A stretch of DNA of 64,000 nucleotides from Argopecten irradians (taxonomy: Eukaryota > Mollusca > Bivalvia > Pectinida > Pectinidae): assembly GCF_041381155.1 (NCBI RefSeq), contig NC_091143.1, forward strand, positions 27,150,331 through 27,214,330, written 5' to 3'. Each line of letters starts with the position of its first letter. Position 1 is the first letter of the stretch. A program made the position numbers and the translations under genes. Under the pieces are notes generated by a model. The model had not been told where the DNA came from and searched no databases. It was given only the letters and a program-made list of their open reading frames with translations. Below are positions 25,201 through 38,700 of the stretch, one piece after another.

Positions 25201-26152
25201 TCAAGCGCAATCAGTATACTTAATTCCATATAGGATAAAGTGGCCTACAGAATTTTTTCGGGAATGCAATATATTATATTTATTTATATTTTTAACTTTA
25301 AAATGAAACTTGGAGCTCAATACGTCTTCAACGAGGCAGGTATAGGAGTAAAGTAAGTAAAACTTTTGTAACTGAAGAAAACTACACTAAATTGTCTGCT
25401 GCCGTTTTTGATAGTGAAAATATACCATTTTGTCCGCGGTGAAGGCATCATTAATTATAGTTAGCATCAAAAATAATTTAGGTCCTACTATACCTTATAT
25501 ACATTGACTAACATACAATGTTTTTTTATGACTAGCAAAACTTACTATTAAACCAATTACTGTAATATTGAGCAAGTGTAAATTATACCATGTATGATCA
25601 TATTACAGTGCCACAGGTTGATTGTTTTATCCTTTTGGTAAGTGTTTATAATAAAATCTCTGAAATCCCTGATGTTATTATATGTAGTGTGACTGTTTAA
25701 TCGCTGTTTATATAGTTTCATACCGCCAATTTCGAAATTCACCAGATATTTAATTGTCATAAATATATCTAGCAATACTATTCTTATATTTATACTAAAT
25801 AAATTCGCTGTTTTCCACATGTGTAATACACACATATGTACGATATTGTGTATGGTTCTAATATCATGCCATTGTTTTATGCCTAACACAATAAACTCTT
25901 TCTTTGTGATGTTTATAGAAATATTGGACAATCTGAGTAAATTGACTATATGCATTAATAATTAAATTTGATGTCATTCGCCATTTGAAAAAATAATACC
26001 AATAAATGAATCTGGTCAAATGCTCAGTATATACAGCGGTAACAACTAAACAACTTCCAAAGGTACCATCTTTCACGAACATGGGATATTTTTGCCCCAC
26101 CGAAGCAATTTTATTGCAAATTAAAATGTAATTATGTAGCAATATAAATACA
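22207..26152. other. Gene-free intergenic DNA
   Basis: AT-rich sequence between TRMO and CCDC87 with no convincing exon. A degenerate copy of the 4797-4978 repeat lies near 23688-23800 (GACCCTCGTTAAATCTGGA). Short open frames on the minus strand at 24524-24727 and 25557-26142 have no recognisable domain and are rejected as genes. Confidence 0.5.
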
Positions 26153-29100
26153 ACCCTTTTGAAATACGTTAAAAAAATTTCAAATGGTCCAGGGGCACTG
26201 TGCTATGGCCAAATTATTGTTGCCCAAGTAGTTGGTGTATGACCAGGGTTCCCTTTTTGATCAAAAATGGTATAAAAATAATGTTTTAATGGTCATAAAA
26301 CTGTTTTAATATTCTGAAGAGTATAAATTATTCCAGAATTATGATCACAAATATGTAGGCAAAATGGGAAACAAATAAAATTTTGGCTACATTTTAAAGA
26401 CAGAATATATATCGAAATTTTGGGTGTTAATTTTCGGCACCATGTCAATTATTAACAATGGTTGTTTCACACCACATCCAGTTTGAGTGCACCAAAAATA
26501 TATTTTCTTAAAATGATGTCTAACTTACCCTGAAGTAAATATTAATGAAAATTTCTAGTAACAATTGTTGCGACCGGTAAATTAGTCATTTTTTGTCGTT
26601 ATATGTTTAAAGGTTATAATATAGCATGGGTCTATTTTTATTAAACGTAACACATAATGATTAAGAAATATGCGTTTATTTTGGATCATTTATCACGAAT
26701 CTAACGGTGTCAACATTGAGAGGTATAATCCAATACTCATCCTGTAAACGCTTGATATGATTATCAAATTGATTTAATTTAAGTGATACTTTGTAATGAA
26801 ATAATTTACGTTTTACCATAATCAAAAATTACAAAACATTTGTGGGTGTTTTATGACCACGCAATAAGCATGATTTTGGCATCTGAAGTAGCCGCCACTA
26901 TTTAGTCCTTGGGTTGTTTTATAAATAGATGTATTTTGTATTTATAGAGCATATATTCCAGTGAAGAGATTGATTAAAATGGGATTCTGTAACTGTGTGG
27001 TAATGGTGACGGGAAGGAGTTACCAGGTTTACACGGGTACATAGTGTACAAACCTAACAAGTAGTTCAATTAATTTGCAGGGCTACCACTTCTGAGATGT
27101 ACATTTTAAGTTTATGTTGATTGATGCTAAAAAATGCAAAATCTCATCCACTTTTTAACGCTATAGGTTTTAGATCTTTAAAGTTATAATTTTTTATTAC
27201 GGGAAACTCCTTGATGTCTCATTATCAGATTAAGATAGCATTAATGGAAAATCACTTCCTATTAATCTTTTTGGGAGCAAAATTAACTAACTGAATGCTA
27301 GCCAGTTTTAATTAATGAAAATTAGACATTAACCTTAATGTCGTCATCATCTAACACTTGATTTATCTTTATTGTCAATAATGCAATTTAGAATTCCATG
27401 TTAATAATTAGTATATATATATAAATTAGAAAAATTAAACAGCTTTACTGAGGTTAATAGACACTAAAAGAAACCCGGCTTTCGATCACACAGTACCAGA
27501 GAACGATGAGTGTATCTTCCGCCGAGGTAAAGAGTCTGTGTGGCGTATGAAAACCGTTTTATTCCACCTATACTAGATAAACTGACTTTAGAGTTTAGAA
27601 TAATAAGAATTTTATACAGTAATTAGTAAAGTAATACCTGTCATGTGATACATAAAACCATCTCTTAAAAATCTCTAATTGATTGGCGATATGGTACCTT
27701 TATCGTAAAGAGATTATTGGACGAAAACGTCAAACATGGAATTGAGAAGTGTCTGGTCCAAAGTCGGAAAGTCAATTTAAATGCTGTGTATTGCATATAC
27801 TTTATGTTGCACTTAGCTTTGGTGTCACGTATAAAGTATTTATTTACTGTGGATCCCCCAATGACATTTATAATTCATTGTAGTGAGTAACCCCAATTTC
27901 CTTATAAAAATCATTTTTATTTTACCTGAACTTCGATAACAACACTCTTATGCCATTTTGATTGATAGTAATGCAGTGTTTTACGGATGACACAAAGCTA
28001 CTTATGAAAAATTATTAAACTGTGGACCTCAAAAACACGTTTGACATGTTTCACTTAACCATAAATGATCGATGTTATTTTTTTTAAATGAAAAAAAAAA
28101 ATCTTAGTTAACTTTTATGGAATTCATGAAAATTCTAAATGAAAAATTACAAAAAAAAAAAACTACGAAATCAATTCGTCCAAGTTGATTGATCACACTC
28201 TGTTTCATGATCAATCTAAATATTTAAACACTGGAGTAAGAAATAACTTCTTTAGTAAAAATTCATACATTATTTTGAACCGAAAAAAAAATCATATATC
28301 TATTTGTCTAAGTTTTTTTAACATCAAAAACTTGTTAATGGTTGTGATTTTGAATGCCATTTTGCCAAAACACTTTGAAACAGCACCATATTTTGAAAAA
28401 CAACAACATTATACATTTATGACACTAATAATTCGGATTGTTTCGAATATTTGGTTAAAAAAAACTTAATTCATCTTACATAATACATCTATCTTCTCAC
28501 CACACCCATTGTTTTCTAGATTGTTGTGATTATTTTTACTTTATATGCCTATTCAGCGGTAAAATAAAAAATAAAATTTCTAGAGAACTGCTGTTGCAAA
28601 CATTCATTCTAGTTTGAACAGGTGAATGATTATGCCCTAAATATTCCGAAACAATACTTTGTTATTGATGACTTCATATATTTTGATTAATCTACAATAG
28701 ATAAGGTTATAAACATCATAAATTAATTTAAATCTAATGTAAGCTAAAGAAAGTTATTAATTAGGATTAAGAAAATTAGTATTCTTTGTCTTTATCAGAT
28801 TTTTATGATTGAAAAGGGGCCGTGGTGCAACACACACGGATGTAATTCTGCTAAAAATTAGACCTATGCCTCATTAAGACCTTTTAAACGACAAAAATTT
28901 TACCGGTCCACAATTTTTATGAAATTTCGCCACAATATTTTAACCTTCAGGTCACATGAGCCAAACTGATTAGAACATAATTTTTGGATGCACATACATA
29001 ACTTGGAAGTTGCGTTGAATCCCCCCACCCATTGGTTTAATAATTGAACTGGCCCGAAAATAAAACCCAAAAATTTCGATATTTTTCTGTCTTTTTAAAA

Positions 29101-29345
29101 TGTAGCCAAAATTTTATTTGAACCCAATTTTGCCTACATATTTGTGGTCATAAATATGTAATTATTTAATACTTCTCAGGACATATAATACAGTTTTTTG
29201 ACATAAAAACATTATTTTGGATACTAGTTTTGTGATCAAAAAGAGGAACCCTGTCATTACACCCTTACTGGACCACAATAAATTTTGGCCACAACACAGA
29301 TCCCCTGGAACGCTGATTGGATTTTTTAGCGTATCTTCATAGGGT
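26153..29345. mobile_element. 3.2-kb segment bounded by about 350-bp inverted repeats
   Basis: The left arm (about 26153-26505) starts GAAATACGTTAAAAAAATTT and continues CCAGGGGCACTGTG, TATGGCCAAA, GACCAGGGTTCC, TTTTTGATCAAAA, AATATGTAGGCAAAATGGG, AAATTTTGGCTACATTTTAA and GTGCACCAAAAAT. The right arm (about 28980-29345), reverse-complemented, gives the same words in the same order: GATACGCTAAAAAATCC, CCAGGGGATCTGTG, TGTGGCCAAAA, GACAGGGTTCC and so on. The interior shows no transposase-like frame. It is either a decayed non-autonomous DNA transposon with long terminal inverted repeats, or two inverted copies of one repeat. Confidence 0.6.
27506..27526 (+). CDS. Candidate first coding exon of CCDC87
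   Basis: An ATG followed by seven codons (MSVSSAE) runs into a GTAAAG donor at phase 0, which fits the phase-0 acceptor before 30342. A TATATATATAA run lies about 85 bp upstream. Against it: vertebrate CCDC87 has about 85 residues before the part matched by the 30342 exon, and the candidate sits inside the inverted-repeat segment 26153-29345. Weak support only. Confidence 0.2.
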
Positions 29346-30341
29346 TTGCTTTAAGAATGTATAGCACATGTAACATTTAGATTTTTTTAATAAAATTGGT
29401 TCGTGGGCAAATTTTCCATTGTTCGTGTGAAAGAGGGTCCTTTAAAGTAGTTATTCAAATTTTGATGCGTAGTAATAACGTTAAAACGTCGATTATATGG
29501 ATGTTTAGCAGGAATACACACATTAACTCATGCTGTTGTTAAGTTCACTTCATGTTCCGTATGGTCTGTCATATAGTCTCATATAATAATATTCCGACCC
29601 ATTTATAAGGCATATATAGGCAAAGAATACAACAACGCAATGAAACTTACGATTTCTCACTGCTTCTGTCCTCCAATTACGAAAATGAATTTCGTAGTAT
29701 TACTAAGACAAAGTGGGCTTGCAACAATCATTGGCAACAAGCAGGTGGTTCAAATAATTCTTCTAGTGTTTTTCAGATATGAGGAATGCCACTTATTTAC
29801 GCTACGAATAATTATTTGGAAAATATATTTCTTGACTTGCAAGTTTAACATCACAGGTCCTACATTGCGTGATGACGTCTTTGCTTCCATTCGGCCGATT
29901 ACACAAATGCTGAGTGTAACGATATTTCATTGTATCTGTATCCGTGTAATTAAATATTCCCTCGTTAATGAAAGGATGCGTTTGTTGACAATCCGTGTGA
30001 ATTGATAAGGAACCAGCGTACTTTTCATAATTTATCGTGTTTGTTTGCTTCTGCAATATAGATCACCCAGACGCTTCGACGCGTACGTAGTTAACAAGCG
30101 ATTCTGTTTGAGTGAGGAACTATGGTTAAAGCATCATTTGGGACCAATCGTAATGACATGATCACAATACGAACGTACCTGTTCTCCACAAAATGACTAT
30201 CAATTATAATACAATGTAAAAACAAACAACTCCCCTTTTGTATTTCTTCCCTCTTTTAAGTCAGAATAATAAATTTTTACCTGCATTACCACTCGATATC
30301 ATGCTCTATTCATGAAAATCTACTGTTTTTGTAATCAACAG

Positions 30342-33300
30342 GCAGGAATTTTGATTGGAGAAGTCTCACTGATCTGGCCAGAAATTATGAAGCAGATTGA
30401 CGATCCTTTCCTGGTAAGCAATTGTTTACGTCAAGAAAAGTTACTATAATAATTTGTTTCACTTTTTTTCTTTGAATTATAACCTGTGATAGATTTATTA
30501 AGAAAAACTAAGAGAATGATGGCATTACAACTTTTCTATTTGCAGTCTACTCTGGAAAATAAAGAATTGAATAGACGGATATCGGTGCACATAGTAACAG
30601 TGTGTGAAAAACTCTTTCATCATTACTTGAAAAAGGCACAAGGTAAGCATGAACTGTTTTAACTTTTGATGGTGATGTTTGTTAACTGTTAGATACTGGT
30701 TCAATAGCAGCTCTGTAAATTTAATGTTTAGATTTTAATTTTATCCTACAAAACTTCAATGGCAGTGTTCACCCCATGATTATAATATTATTTATATACA
30801 CTTGTTGGTGAATCAAGAAGAATCTGCTATAAATTTGTCGACACATTTTTAAAGAAAACAATGTAAGTAACTATATCTTATTGAAATAGACAAATTTAAG
30901 ATAAAGGATGAATATTTGAATAAAATTATTGATTTTAATAGCAAATATGAATGTTTATCTTGACAGTCCTGAATGAGAGAGGTATATTCAGTGGCCCCGC
31001 AAACATGAGTAGATTAAAGGCACAGCTGGCTCTGGATGCCAATAAATTGTAAGTAATCAAATAAAGAAATTAGTTGTTTATTTCTTTGTCATATTATTCA
31101 GGGTTAGGGTGAGGGTTAGGGGTTGGTTGAGTTGTTAAGAAGTCCTGACATATTACCGCAAGCCCTACACGTCTGGGTGAAGAGTTCAAATCCAATGTGG
31201 GGCAGTTGTCAGGTATTGACTGCTGGTTGGTGTCTCCAGGTACTCCGGCTTTCCTCCACCATCCAACCTGGTACATCTTTAAATGTCCCTGGTTGTTAAT
31301 AGAATGTAAAACTAAATAAACCAAACTGAAATTTTCATTCAGTCAAAGTGTTGCCTCTCTTGGATAATTATTCACTTGTTCCATATTAAACTATATATCT
31401 TCATATTTTCTTCATTTTTTAATTTTTTTTCAACAGTTTAAATGTGTTGACCATTCGACGATACATTGTGGCTGATATACGAGGGAAGGATGATTCTGAG
31501 GGTGATGACATGGATACATTCACAGCCAAGTTTTCTGGGAAACAGGAAATCAGCCATCCGCCACTGTCTTTCCAAGGGATGGTAAGTACTTGGTAGGAGT
31601 TTCATTGTCAATGGATATGATATGATATATGATAATGAAATTGCATTGAATAACAAAATCAACTAAAGTGATAAATACATGAAAACAGTAATATTATGAA
31701 CCTGAAAATGTCTTAGACCATTAAAGGTGACAGAGAATCTGTAATGCTTCTTCTTATAGATTCAAAGTAGCCGTCCAAAGTCTAGGATCAAGAAATACCG
31801 CTACAAGACAGCAGAACAGGAGGCAAAAGAAGTAAGATCTTTATTCTTTTTAATGTCATTCATATTTTTGTGTCTTTAATATCATACATATATATATCTT
31901 ACTGATAAATCTTAAGATATTTAAAAATAATATTATAGCTTAATATTGTTAAAATTAATTCTCTTATGATAAGTGTTTGAAATACAGGTACTTGTACTTG
32001 AGGTCTATACACAAGTGTGATGAAAGAATTAAGGCCGATATTTTAATTTGTAATTCATTGGAGATGATATCGCTGTGGTTACCATGTGGTCAAGCCACCC
32101 ATGTGGATCAGTTGTTCGATACTGACAGAAAGTTTGTGGTTTTCCTCTGGGTACTCCAGCCTTTCTCCACCTTCTTAACCTGACACATCCTGTTAAACCC
32201 TGGCTGTGAATTGGACATAAAACAGATAAACTGAAAAAATTTGTAAATATTTTCTATTCATAATTTGCTGACGTCTAACCTTTGACCTTTTAGATCTCAG
32301 AAGCGATGCCTGCACTAGATACTAACAAACTTATGGGGCTGGTGGCTGATATGCCGGACAGAGATTTACAAACACCATCTCAAGGTACAGTTAATATATA
32401 TATATATATAGTTACAATGCATATCAAAGAGCTGTTTGTATACATACAAGAATGATTGGCTATTGTTAGCTGAAACATTTTTGTAATCAACACCAAAACA
32501 TTAATTAAAGTAAAAGAATTTCATTTAAAAATTATTTTCATATTTGTTTTTTTTTTCCTGAATGTTGCCAGCAAGTTCAATACTCTAATCATTCAAATTT
32601 TACAACAGTTCAACAACCCTAAGATAACAAGGTTGAACTGTAGCTGCTTTTCAAATCCAGTACTGAAAAATAAATAAAGTTTATATAAAGATCCTGTTTT
32701 GCTGGAAAAAAATTAATATTAGTTAATGCCTTGTGTAACCTACATTTGCATTATTTGTTGGTATATAGTTGTTTATGATATTAATTAACTATTGGTTGTA
32801 GAATCGGAGGGGTTCATGTCACGAGCTGGCAAGCAGCATCTTACTTCAGAGTAAGTAAATGTTGGGGTTTTTTTTGTGTATAAATGAATGACAATCCTTT
32901 TGATTGTCTTATGTAAGGTTTCTATTTGATGTGAAAATTTGGTTATCTGAAATTATCTTAAGAACTCTACACTTTTAATAATTTGCATCACAAATGGCAC
33001 AAAAGAAATTTGACATTAACCATATGAAATACACCTTAGTTAGCTATCTCACAACTTTCTCACAGTACTTTTTCACAGTATTCTGTTAGAAGTTTGATGA
33101 AAGTTGGTAATAAATTAATTAAAGTATTTAAATTTTTGTTTTTAGAGTTTCTATGGAAATGTTATCAGTTAAAAAGATATTACTCAAGGTAAGGTCCTTT
33201 CTTGTCTTACAAAACATTATCTTATAATCAATGTTGAATACAACATTGTTAGCTTAGTCAGTCTAAGGATTATCAAAATAATTAGATAGAAATTTATTAG

Positions 33301-35655
33301 GTTAAGATATGAAAAAAACATGGCATGAATTGATGTTATTAAACAACCAACGATCCCCAAGTCAGATTTTCATTTAGAGAAATGAATGTGAAAAATCAAT
33401 GCCAAGAAATAAAGTATCACATAGTGCTATTTTGGCATTAACATGGTTTATTTCTGTATGAACAGAGGTCAAGGTCAATGCCTCAGCTACAGATTGGAGA
33501 AAATATCTTAGAGGAGATTGGAATAGATGCCAACAAAGTCCGACGGGATGAGTTAGAGGAAGTGGAGATTGCAATGCTGAAACGAAACAACGAGGCCCTA
33601 GAAAGGGTAATTATCGTAATACTTTATATTTAAGTTTAACAACAAATCAATAACTAAAGTCATTTAGGTCCGTTATTGTAATGCAGATTTTTTTATATGG
33701 ATTTTTTTTTAGAATGCTTTAAGGTTTTGTGTTATTTGTATGTATTTATGTTTATGTTTTAACAGAAGAAAAAACATCCTTTAGTGGAGGAAGGGCCACA
33801 GCCTGGAACTCGAGAGTATGCCCAGAATGACCTGAAACGGTTGATGTCTCGAGCACAGGACAAAGACGTGGGAAAAATAGACGAGGATCTACCACCTCTA
33901 TTACAGGTACAATGGGCATTTTGATATTATTATTCTACTGTCTGTTTGCTTGATAAAAAGTTAAATTTAAACTACTGGTAGACTTCATTATGTTGTTCAT
34001 TATAATTCTATGATTGCAACTGGAAATTATTGCTTCTTATTTAGGCTCTGACAAGGAGCGCAAAACATGATGGGATGAAGAAGAAAGTAGAACAAAAGAT
34101 AAAAGAACTTGAAGAGAAAGAAAAAAGAGAAATTGAAAAGGAAAAGTAAGCATACTTTAGATAGACGATCTTTGTCTCCTGACAATTAATTCTTGTTTAT
34201 TAATAACAAATTTACATTAAAAATTTGGCTAATACACTTTGATTATCTTAATAAATCACAGGAAAATATATGCAAATAAAAATAATTTGAAAATATAAAA
34301 CATTTCAATTAATGAATGTGTGTTATCAGTCAACAAAAGAAGTGTTTTACTTGAAAGTTGTTGGATATATTAAGTATCTGGTTATTTTTCATGGCATTAA
34401 TGTGTTTGAAACTGAAGCTCTGTATTATTGTTCATTCCATGTATTCTAGTATACCTCTGCGTGAGCCAACCCAACCACAGCCAGCTACTGTCAGCGCCAA
34501 GCTCCCCGGGGTAGGTACTCAAGGGTGAGACTTAGGAGAAATAATCCCACTGAAGTATCTGTTGTAATATCTTTGTTTTCACTATGTGTTTGTCTTATGT
34601 ATTACTGTATATTTCTGGTAGGAATTCTGTATTGGTGGATGTTTATTTCAGATGACGGTGAGAGCATCGGATATTCGTGTATCAGAGAGAGTCTGCATGT
34701 CCTCCATTACGATCGACCGATTCTCCACAGTCTTCAATGATCTTATGGATGAGGTAAGCTATAACATTCAAGGACAACTAAGTGTGGAGAAATTAAAAAA
34801 AATCAACATAAAAATTTCTTTTGAATAATATTCTATCTTTCACGATTTTTAGTTAAATTGTTCATTTTATATTTTAAATGTTGTACTCGGTTGTTTTATC
34901 GAGAGTAAACCCTTGTAAACTGATTGTGTGACCTATTATTTCCTGTTAACGAAAGAACAAATATAAACAGTGCTCTTATTTTAATTACCCGTCTTTGTAC
35001 CCCCAAGTAATTTAATGTTCACTTCCATGTTTATCAATTCTAAGATTAAGATTTTGATGTAAACAGATTGACCCGGTCACAGTGAAGAACCTTGACAAGA
35101 ACCTGTTCCTTGGCGAGGAGATCACAGAGGTGTACAGAGAAATCATGAAAACAGTCCCCACTACACATCTCCGTCTTGACGATGTAAGTACATTTCATAC
35201 ACAAAATATATTATTTTGCTGCAATTTTCCATACTATTGCATAAGTTGTAAACAGAGTCTTATTAAAATTACTGTAGTAGCAAGCTAAAAACTTCAGGGA
35301 ATAAGCCAAGTTAAATTACCTCTTTCTTCTATGTTTATAAAAGTATTCAAGGTAATCTAGAGTCGGGATCAATACAATTTCTATATGATACAGGATGTGT
35401 ATGTTGTCCCGGCGGCTGATTCTGTAAACCTGTCAGGTACGATGGCATCAGCTACACTGAACAAAAGGAAGTCAGAACGTGTCATCAACCCAAAGCTTCG
35501 GAGTCAAAAACAGCCACCATGGGGAGCCGATGATCCGAAAACTTGGGTCAAGACGTAAGTCCTTCTTTGCCAACATGGCCTTGATATCAAACTTGTTTCT
35601 AGGTAAAAATCTAATGAATTCAAAATTTTAGCTAAAATTAAATTCAAAAAGGATT

Positions 35656-35707
<52 letters not shown>

Positions 35708-38700
35708 TTAAATTTCTTTTTAGGTGTAATAAATCAAAATACTATATATACTGTAGCGAAATACTTTCATTCTTATTTACTTTCAATATTACTATCACAC
35801 CTTTTCTCAACCCCATACTCATGAAGATAAATCTTTTTTAGCCATTCAAAGTGGATTTTTTATTGAAATAAATTCATTGAAGCGGAACATTTTTTTTCCT
35901 TCGTGATAATTTAAAACTTTATTATTAGATGTTATAAGATAAATTATTTGTTGTTCTGCCAAGGTATTTCTTTCTTAAACAAGCTATTTATGGAATATAT
36001 GCCACTGATTCTACCCTGGTAATATATATGTACAAAATTGTCCCTGTAGACCAAACAACCCACCTAAAAATTTCCTGGGAGAGGACATCTTTCAGCCAAC
36101 AGTAAGTAATTTCAAATTGATTCATAGAATAAAGAAGAGTTGGAAGAACTTTCATGACATAGCTATTATATAGAATAAATGTTATATTCTAAAATAAAAC
36201 TGAAAATTGTTGTTCAAAAAGTATTATTTCGGCATTTTCTTTCAGTTATACTTACTTGTCAAAATATTCAGATTTAAGATGATTTGTAGCATTTTTTAGC
36301 CCACCATCATCAGATGGTGGGCTATTCAAATCGCCTTTCGTCCGTGGTCCGTCGTCCGTCCGTCCGTCCGTCCGGTCCGTTAACAATTATTGTTACCGCT
36401 ATTTCTCAGAAAGTACTGAAGGGATCATTCTCAAATTTTATATGTAGGTTCCCCTAGGACCCTAGTTGTGCATATTGCATTTTGGGACCGATCACTCAGC
36501 GGCCATCTTGGATTTTGATAGTTAAAGTTTGTTACCGCTATTTCTCAGAAAGTACTAAAGGGATCTTTCTCAAATTTCATATGTAGGTTCCCCTAGGACC
36601 CTAGTTGTGCATATTGGATTTTGGGACCGATCGCTCAACAAGATGGCCGACCAGCGGCCATCTTGGATTTTGATAGTTAAAGTTTGTTACCGCTATTTCT
36701 CAGAAAGTACTGAAGGGATCTTTCTCAAATTTCATATGTAGGTTCCCCTAGGACCCTAGTTGTGCATATTGCATTTTGGGACCGATCGCTTAACAAGATG
36801 GCTGACCAGCGGCCATCTTGGATTTTGATAGTTAAAGTTTGTTACCGCTATTTCTCAGAAATTACTTAAGGGATCTTTCTCAAATTTCATATATAGGTTC
36901 CCCTAGGACCCTAGTTGTGCATATTGCATTTTGGAGCGATCGCTCAACAAGATGGCCGACCGGCGGCCATCTTGGATTTTGATAGTTAAAGTTTGTTACC
37001 GCTATTTCTCAGAAAGTACTGAAGCAATCTTTCTCAAATTTCGTATGTAGGTTCCCCTAGGACCCTTGTTGTGCATATTGCATTTTTGGACCGATCGCTC
37101 AACAAGATGGGCGACTGGCGGCCATCTTGGTTTTGATAGTTAAAGTTTGTTACCGCTATTTCTCAGAAAGTACTGAAGGGATCTTTATCAAATTTCATAT
37201 GTAGGTTCCCCTAGGACCCAAGTTGTGCATATTACATTTTGAGAAAGATCGGTCAACAAGATAGCCGACCGGCTACCATCTTGGATTTTGATAGTTAAAG
37301 TTTGTTGCCGCTATTTCTCAGAAAGTACTAAAGGGATGTTTCTCAAATGGCATATGTAGATTCACCTAGGACCCTAGTTGTGCATATTGCATTTTGGGAC
37401 CGATCAGTGAATAAGATGGCCGACTGGCGTCCATCTTGGATTTTGATAGTTAAAGTTTGTTACCGCTATATCTCAGAAAGTACTGAAGGGTTGTTTCTCA
37501 AATGTCATATGTATGTTCCCCTATGACCCTAGTTGTGCACATTGCATTTTTAGACTGATCGGTCAACAAGATGGCCGCCAGGCAGCCATCTTGTATTTGG
37601 ATAGTTATCACTATTTGTCTGCAATTACTGAAGGGATATCTCTCATATTTCATGCATAGTTTCCCCTTGGGCTTTAGTTGTGCATAGTACCTTTGGAACT
37701 GATTGGTCAACAAGATGGCCAACCTGTCGCCATCTTAGATTTCACAGCTGATTCTCAGAGAACAATAAAGCGATTTGTCTTAAATATCATATGTTGTATA
37801 TTTGAAAAAGTTTGAAAAGCAGGGAAAAGATCCTTCTTTCCATTGTCAGACATAGATCATTCTATGGTGGGCGCCAAAATCCCTCTGGGATCTCTTGTTT
37901 CCTTTCAATAGAGGCCAGTATAATTATTTTAAGTTCTGTAAATTTAACAAAAAGACATTACATGTACTTGTATTCCATTGCATTCAGAATTCTTAAGTCT
38001 ACAATGCACAATCATGTTTTTCAGTACCGGTATGTTATGTAGATTTATGGTTGGTTCTTGATCAAATTTCCGTTGATATAGATCTGAAATCTAAACGGTC
38101 CTTTCTGAATGTGTGAAATCCAAGTTGCAAAGAATAAACCATAACTTTTATGAAACGAAATGATAATAAATTTGTTTATTTTCTCTGATGCCTAACAGTG
38201 GCTTAGCAACTTAGTAAGTAATATAAGGAGAAAGTGTGTAGACCAGAGAGTATATAACCAGGTGTTGAGCATGATCACTTAACTTATTTGTGTCATATTC
38301 TATAACTTGTCTATAATCTTAATGACGTTAGAGTAGAGGAATGGACATAATGGGTGTTACATGACAACTCAGTTGTTAAGGGTGTTTTGCCAATGAAGAA
38401 GATCTTAGGTGCTATGTTCAGTATTCCCTACCGATGATAGGATTTTGATAAACAGGCCGGTCTGGGCTGCTGTAGGTAAGACAATGTTAAACAAACTAGT
38501 CGAAGATTAAAAGAGTCTTAAACAAGTGGTTAAGACAAGATTATGTATTTAAATACATGTCTGTCTATTTACAATTAATAAATCAAATGTTAATATTGTC
38601 CTTGTATAGACTTTAACAGTTAGATTTATATTTGTTTCCTTATTAACTGAATATGATCATTTGTTAGTATGTGTGTTTGTTTGCAGCATGAGATGTTGTA

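Noticed and set aside
25557-26142. Minus-strand frames of 92-132 codons
   Set aside because: AT-rich, no family likeness, overlapping each other; judged chance.
29640-30056. Opposed frames of 121 and 84 codons upstream of CCDC87
   Set aside because: Neither resembles the CCDC87 N-terminus, and splice borders do not connect to 30342.
31103-31126. Interstitial telomere
   Set aside because: Only about three imperfect TTAGGG units at the head of a SINE.
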